64,000 nucleotides of DNA from a virus. The position numbers and the translations under genes were made by a program. Shown piece after piece: positions 60,202 to 64,000 of this stretch. The stretch lies in the IMG/VR virus record IMGVR_UViG_3300023202_000383, positions 62,001 through 126,000 of that record; one strand, given 5' to 3'. A model generated the notes under the pieces. That model was given only the letters and a program-made list of their open reading frames with translations. It did not search any database and was not told the DNA's origin. Position 1 is the first letter of the stretch. Each line of letters starts with the position of its first letter.

Positions 60202-60992
60202 GACAATATCTAGAAATGCTTGACTATGTTTTAAATTGCGGAGAAAAAAGGCCAGATCGCACTGGCACAGGAACAATCTCTGCGTTTGGTGGACAGATGT
60301 TTTTCGATTTGAATGAAGGATTCCCGCTGGTAACCACTAAGAAAGTCCATTTAAAATCGGTTATTCATGAACTTTTGTGGATGCTTAGTGGAAATACCAA
60401 TACAAAATATCTGAACGACAATGGTGTGACAATATGGGATGAATGGGCTGATGATAACGGCGATTTAGGTCCAATATATGGGCACCAATGGAGGTCTTGG
60501 CCTGATGGCGAGAATGTGTTTGATCAAATTGCGAATGCACTGTATTCGATCAAGACAAATCCATATTCTAGAAGACATATAATCTCTGCGTGGAATGTTG
60601 GTCAACTTGGTGAGATGGCTTTGGCACCTTGCCATGTAATGTTTCAGTTTTATGTATCTGTCGATGGGACTCTTAGCTGTCAGATGTATCAAAGGTCAGC
60701 GGATTTGTTTTTGGGTGTACCATTCAATATTGCTTCTTATGCTATGCTCACACATATGATGGCACAAGTGACTGGATTAAAGCCCGGCCACTTCATTCAC
60801 GTGCTTGGCGATGTTCATATCTATAGTAACCATGTTGAGCAGGCCGAGTTGCAGCTTTCTAGAGAACCGAGACAATTACCTAAGCTCAAGCTCAATCCCG
60901 ATATTATATCGATTGATGATTTTACGTATGATGATATCTCTGTTGAAGGTTATGACCCACACCCGACAATAAAAGCATCAATATCTGTTTGA
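60198..60992 (+). CDS. thyA: thymidylate synthase
   Basis: 264 residues, the same length as the E. coli enzyme. [10 protein letters not shown]-like start ([18 protein letters not shown]), [30 protein letters not shown], the active-site Cys in [32 protein letters not shown] and the final [10 protein letters not shown]-like [16 protein letters not shown]. It makes dTMP from dUMP with methylenetetrahydrofolate. No intron is present, unlike T4 td. Confidence 0.96.
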   Translation: MRQYLEMLDYVLNCGEKRPDRTGTGTISAFGGQMFFDLNEGFPLVTTKKVHLKSVIHELLWMLSGNTNTKYLNDNGVTIWDEWADDNGDLGPIYGHQWRSWPDGENVFDQIANALYSIKTNPYSRRHIISAWNVGQLGEMALAPCHVMFQFYVSVDGTLSCQMYQRSADLFLGVPFNIASYAMLTHMMAQVTGLKPGHFIHVLGDVHIYSNHVEQAELQLSREPRQLPKLKLNPDIISIDDFTYDDISVEGYDPHPTIKASISV

Positions 60993-61001
60993 GGGTCAAT
61001 A

Positions 61002-61106
61002 ATGGATGATTTGGAAGTTAAAGTGCTCGAAGCTTTAGTTGATGGTCCGTTGCATATGGCGGAAATTATAGATAAAACGTTATATGAAGAAGATAGATCT
61101 TCGTAG
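61002..61106 (+). CDS. 34-aa winged-helix fragment
   Basis: MDDLEVKVLEALVDGPLHMA then EIIDKTLYEEDRSS, preceded by a gagg ribosome site. The text reads like the first two helices of a winged helix domain, but it stops before the recognition helix. Either a real tiny protein or a truncated regulator. Confidence 0.4.
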   Translation: MDDLEVKVLEALVDGPLHMAEIIDKTLYEEDRSS

Positions 61107-61143
61107 AGATCGAAAGCTAGAGCTTGCGTAACAAATATATTAT

Positions 61144-61512
61144 ATGAAGCTTAATTTATTACATGAAAACGTAGATCCAGATGAAATTGAAAAAGGTGAT
61201 TGGATTAAGCTTTTCGGGATAGCCGATGACGTTTATGGACGATTTCTCGGTCGCAAGAAATCGAAACGCAGTCCGGTGGGAGATAGAATATTAGGACAAT
61301 TTTTAGTCCCGGCGTTTGTCGGAGAAGTAGATCCTGAATCTCCATCACCATATTTGGTAAGATGGATACCATTAGATCAAGCCGAGAAAGCGACGCCAGA
61401 TGGCACATGGGAATCGTGGCGGCACGATCTGACTGGTGAGACGGTTACCCATCCGCCGAAATGGCGTAGATTTTATGAGATGGATAAGTATAAGAAATAT
61501 TGGTTATATTAA
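61144..61512 (+). CDS. hypothetical protein with MKLxxLxE N-terminus
   Basis: 122 residues. MKLNLLHENVDPDEIEKGDW resembles the starts of the genes at 3851 and 3970. The remainder is beta-rich, with many Trp/Pro residues (LVRWIPLDQ, WESWRHDLTG, HPPKWRRFYEMDKY). Possibly an internal head protein with a cleavable N-terminus, see findings. Confidence 0.58.
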   Translation: MKLNLLHENVDPDEIEKGDWIKLFGIADDVYGRFLGRKKSKRSPVGDRILGQFLVPAFVGEVDPESPSPYLVRWIPLDQAEKATPDGTWESWRHDLTGETVTHPPKWRRFYEMDKYKKYWLY

Positions 61513-61913
61513 AATCTCTGAATTACTATAAAGCATAAATAATCTAGGTTTTTGGGTTTCTTTGGTGCGTCTAAGATTTGTCTAACACCATACTTGCCAT
61601 TTCCCCATTTAGTTATGAGGTATGGCATTAAATGTAGATCTGCACCAAATGGATCTAATTCGCATGCTTTGCTGTGTGATGAACTATGTTCTATTATGCA
61701 CAATCCTGTCTTTCTTAGGCAACTCATCCATGTAGTTAAGCATGTTTCCGGATCATAGCTATGGTCGAATGAATTGCTATAGATAAAGTCGGTATTGCAC
61801 ACCCATTCTGGTTTGGCATCGTGAAAATCCCATTGGATGGTGTTCGGAAAGAATTCTGCTGTTTCTGATATTTCTGTGCCTATTACATGACACCCTAGAT
61901 ATTTATAATAAAG
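61509..61913 (-). pseudogene. 5'-truncated class I SAM-dependent methyltransferase
   Basis: The minus-strand frame is open from 61913 to the TAA at 61509. It reads LGCHVIGTEISETAEFFPNT, then WDFHDAKPEWV, then TDFIYSNSFDHSYDPETCLT, IIEHSSSHSKACELDPFGAD, a methyltransferase pattern starting in the second strand. The SAM-binding glycine loop and the start are missing; an in-frame TGA precedes at 61914. Only GTG 61802 could start a shorter piece. Remnant gene, likely cut when the 61941 region was rearranged. Confidence 0.6.
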
Positions 61914-61940
61914 TCAAATGTCTGTAAATGGAGGTAAATT

Positions 61941-62138
61941 ATGCCAGCAAAAAGCGAAGCACAACGTAGGGCAGCTGGGGCGGCCCTCAGTGCAAAAAGA
62001 GGTAAGACCAGTCCTAAGACCTTAAAAGGTGCATCTAAGCAGATGCATGATTCTATGACAGAGAAAGAGCTTGAAGATTTCGCCAGGAAAGAGTCGTTTG
62101 AATTGGCATTGGATACTGTTTTAGAATCAATAGGCTGA
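61941..62138 (+). CDS. small basic DUF3008-like protein
   Basis: 65 residues with a strong ribosome site (aatggaggtaaattATG). MPAKSEAQRRAAGAALSAKR followed by LKGASKQMHDSMTEKELEDFA fits the DUF3008 pattern seen in phages and bacteria. Function of the family unknown; it is small, basic and helical. Confidence 0.72.
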   Translation: MPAKSEAQRRAAGAALSAKRGKTSPKTLKGASKQMHDSMTEKELEDFARKESFELALDTVLESIG

Positions 62139-62187
62139 TTTTTAGCACGCTCATGTCAATACACGTTTGACATGAGCGTGCTAAAAA
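62139..62187 (+). repeat. perfect 21-bp inverted repeat with 7-base loop covering a start codon
   Basis: Left arm 62139-62159, loop tacacgt, right arm 62167-62187; the arms start ttttt and end aaaaa and match without error. The start codon of the next gene (ATG 62172) lies in the right arm, and the left arm holds the same ATG on the other strand. No T run follows, so it is not an ordinary terminator. Confidence 0.92.
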
Positions 62188-62510
62188 GAGCTGCAGTCGA
62201 ATCAGAGGAAGGTTGGAGAGAGAAAGTTCTCCCAACTATGCCATTTATAAAATTCCCGGACGGCTGGGAAATAAAAATTATTCCACCTATTCAAGGTGCT
62301 ACAACGAGGTTTATTGCAAAAATTGAGGGCATTGAGATATCGGTTTATTCAGATCATTTTGAAAACCTAGGCTGCTATGGTAAGCCGTATTGGGAAATAC
62401 ACCCCATCGGTGGGGATGTTGCTAGATATGATTTGGACAAGCCAGATGAAATGATACTTGGAATATGCGAATCTGTAGTTGAACAAATGTCTAGAAAACA
62501 GACGAAATGA
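62172..62510 (+). CDS. small hypothetical protein starting inside a hairpin
   Basis: 112 residues (MSVLKRAAVESEEGWREKVL). The first codons are in the 3' arm of the 21-bp inverted repeat, so its ribosome-binding region (ttgac) would be paired in the mRNA. Beta-rich middle, helical end. Overlaps the next gene at ATGA. Confidence 0.55.
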   Translation: MSVLKRAAVESEEGWREKVLPTMPFIKFPDGWEIKIIPPIQGATTRFIAKIEGIEISVYSDHFENLGCYGKPYWEIHPIGGDVARYDLDKPDEMILGICESVVEQMSRKQTK

Positions 62511-62695
62511 ATTGGATATTTAGAGTATTTACGCCGATGATGCGGCCAGACATATCACGCGCTCTAAGTGATCCAAGCACTATTGCTGCTTTCAAGAAAT
62601 TCCAAAAATCTTTATGCGCCAACATAATAATGATCCCCCGATGCCCCTCAAATAAAAATGCACATATTCAGCGCAGCAAATCGAAGGTCCCTTGA
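62507..62695 (+). CDS. short hypothetical protein
   Basis: 62 residues, ATGA overlap with the upstream gene. N-terminal half (MNWIFRVFTPMMRPDISRAL) is hydrophobic and helical; the end is basic and overlaps the next gene by 38 bp in another frame. Weakly supported. Confidence 0.42.
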   Translation: MNWIFRVFTPMMRPDISRALSDPSTIAAFKKFQKSLCANIIMIPRCPSNKNAHIQRSKSKVP

Positions 62696-63131
62696 AGAAG
62701 CGTCGGTTTTGGGCTTATGTTCAATTCGTGACGGAAAGATTGTAACGGACATAGATGGCCCACATTCTGACGCATTTGTGTGCTTTAGATTTGTCCTTAC
62801 TAATGATGCCAAAATAGAAAAGATGGCATCAGATGTTGCTGCAAACATGGCATTCAAGGATATGACCGAGAGTCTCGTTCTTGGTTATAGAGGCAAGAGT
62901 GTTGTGGATGTAGGATACTTTTATGCGCCACGTGTGTCACTCCATATCATCCCGGACGATGGTTTTGAATTTGTTTTGGGCGATACAATATTGGTTAATT
63001 CTGATTGTGATGGTTGGGTATTTTGTAAGTCAGGTAAAGTGATATCTCCATCACCATTTAATTTATATATCGAAGATTGCAATATGTTGTTGTCGTTGAT
63101 AAAAGAATATACTAATGAAGTCGGTGAATGA
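62658..63131 (+). CDS. hypothetical protein with a capsid-like GYFYAP segment
   Basis: 157 residues. LVLGYRGKSVVDVGYFYAPR matches ILMGYKGNSVLDAGYFYAPY of the capsid protein (53601) at 13 of 23 positions over the full segment. The rest (LGDTILVNSDCDGWVFCKSG, LLSLIKEY) is not capsid-like. No good ribosome site precedes ATG 62658. Function unknown. Confidence 0.55.
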   Translation: MHIFSAANRRSLEEASVLGLCSIRDGKIVTDIDGPHSDAFVCFRFVLTNDAKIEKMASDVAANMAFKDMTESLVLGYRGKSVVDVGYFYAPRVSLHIIPDDGFEFVLGDTILVNSDCDGWVFCKSGKVISPSPFNLYIEDCNMLLSLIKEYTNEVGE

Positions 63132-63423
63132 TATGGATATGAGCGGAATTGATCTTAGATATAAGTCGGTTGATGGGTCTATGATTGCTGGGATCGTTGA
63201 TAAATATCTGAATTCAGTGTGGCCGAGGTTGGTTCTAGAAGAAGGCGGTCCGTGTGAATTGTTTTATTGGAAGTCGCATGAATCTAAAGTCAATGAAAAC
63301 TTTGCTGAAATGATTTATGTGATATGGGATGGCAACGAATGTATTGTAGTTGTTGAAAATGACATGGAAAATGCTATCAAAGAACTAATGAAGATTCACA
63401 TAAACTCAGTCAAACCCGCTTAA
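63115..63423 (+). CDS. small hypothetical protein
   Basis: 102 residues from ATG 63115; ATG 63133, just after the upstream stop, is an equal alternative (96 residues). Strand-helix pattern (MIYVIWDGNECIVVVENDME). The 3' end overlaps the minus-strand gene at 63406 by 18 bp. Confidence 0.52.
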   Translation: MKSVNDMDMSGIDLRYKSVDGSMIAGIVDKYLNSVWPRLVLEEGGPCELFYWKSHESKVNENFAEMIYVIWDGNECIVVVENDMENAIKELMKIHINSVKPA

Positions 63424-63891
63424 TTTAGTCCATTTGTCAATCGCTAAGTATTTCCCCCAATGACCATGCATTTTCCCGGGTTTGCCGTGTTTTGTTATAG
63501 TTGTTGATGGTGTTATCAGAGCTTCGTCGGTATTATTTCGACCGTAGATTATCACTCCATTCTTATATCCTATTATATTTATTGCATCATCGATGATTTG
63601 TATTTGGTAATCGTTTACAAACAACCCATCATTGTCTATCTCGCTCCATTTGCCATACAATATTTTTATGTCTCCACACCAATCTCCATCATCTGCAAAG
63701 TCCAATGATAATCCATCGTCGTGAACAAATTCGTGCTTGATCTTAGTTAGCTTAGATTTTAAGGCGGCACTGCCTATGTCAATAAAATGTTGTTCTTTTA
63801 CTGGATATAATGGATCATTTAGTTTTGGGTCTCTAAATCCACTCCTCTGTGCCCACATAGCATAAAGCCAATTTGTGAGTTCTTGTTTCAT
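63406..63891 (-). CDS. hypothetical protein
   Basis: 161 residues. Helical start (LTNWLYAMWAQRSGF), then beta-rich (DIKILYGKWSEIDNDGLFVN) and a Lys/His-rich end (KHGKPGKMHGHWGKYLAID). It may be a distant relative of the small proteins at 59145-59881 and 62172. The upstream tatggtatataaaat looks like a -10 type promoter on the minus strand. Confidence 0.55.
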   Translation of the reverse strand: MKQELTNWLYAMWAQRSGFRDPKLNDPLYPVKEQHFIDIGSAALKSKLTKIKHEFVHDDGLSLDFADDGDWCGDIKILYGKWSEIDNDGLFVNDYQIQIIDDAINIIGYKNGVIIYGRNNTDEALITPSTTITKHGKPGKMHGHWGKYLAIDKWTKLSGFD

Positions 63892-63932
63892 CTTATTTTA
63901 TATACCATAATGACAAGAAAATATAAAGTAGA

Positions 63933-64000
63933 ATGTTTTCGGCAATCAAATCATTCTTTAAAAAACGAAAATCTATTGCAAATAAGTCTACCCCAAAGGG
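63933..64000 (+). CDS. start of a gene cut by the window end
   Basis: ATG 63933 gives MFSAIKSFFKKRKSIANKST to the edge. A second open frame from ATG 63910 also runs off the end, so the choice is uncertain. Confidence 0.35.
   Translation, partial: MFSAIKSFFKKRKSIANKSTPK

Noticed and set aside
62139-62187. Rho-independent terminator
   Set aside because: The stem is perfect but no T run follows on either strand; the T and A runs are part of the stem, and a gene starts inside the right arm.
1-64000. tRNA genes
   Set aside because: No cloverleaf with a ggttcgaatcc-like T arm was noticed in the intergenic spaces. A covariance-model scan would be needed to exclude them fully.

Overview
This window is a piece of a large tailed-phage genome with a contractile tail, distantly related to T4-type myoviruses and most like uncultured aquatic ones. 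The evidence is the set and order of virion genes: sheath, tail tubes, tape measure, baseplate hub and wedge (gp5, gp53, gp25 and gp6 types), then TerL, portal, prohead protease, scaffold and major capsid protein. A UvsW-like helicase, a DnaG/gp61-like primase, a gp55-like late sigma factor and ThyA are also present. I see no rRNA, tRNA, integrase or CRISPR array. The host cannot be told from this sequence.

Layout. 0-8 kb: small genes and a broken repeat protein, two large homing-endonuclease ORFs, a structural gene split by a Hint (mini-intein) domain and several inserted ORFs, and a minus-strand protein carrying a DnaA domain IV. 8-19.4 kb: neck and tail genes, including a gp15-like protein, a 937-residue sheath, three tandem tail-tube paralogues and a hub protein whose 3' end lies in another frame. 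19.4-31.6 kb: primase, then hub, tape measure, spike and wedge genes in a tightly overlapping operon. 31.7-37.5 kb: accessory genes, UvsW and the sigma factor with an intein. 37.5-55.2 kb: head module with TerL (minus strand, intein), likely TerS, portal (intein), acidic core proteins, protease, scaffold and capsid. 55.3-64 kb: a nuclease-methyltransferase fusion, a repeat array, a sulfotransferase, thyA and many small translationally coupled genes of unknown function.

The outstanding property is the load of homing DNA. There are three LAGLIDADG inteins (sigma factor, TerL, portal), one degenerate mini-intein, four Vsr/EDxHD-like endonuclease ORFs, two helix-turn-helix plus PD-(D/E)XK ORFs (one fused to a DNA methyltransferase) and one orphan endonuclease-type zinc ribbon. 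Together they make up about a fifth of the window. The four Vsr-type ORFs share a C-terminal domain that reads like the Mu Mom / GNAT acyltransferase fold. This nuclease plus DNA-modification-like fusion is the best candidate for an undescribed system here. One of these ORFs is flanked by a perfect 38-bp direct repeat that restored the 3' ends of both neighbouring convergent genes.

Several proteins begin with MKLxxLxE, which resembles a capsid-targeting propeptide ending in the LxE site cut by gp21-type proteases, and such a protease is encoded here. A recurring caaaaatatta motif upstream of virion genes may be the late promoter read by the sigma factor. All assignments come from reading the sequence; no database search was run.
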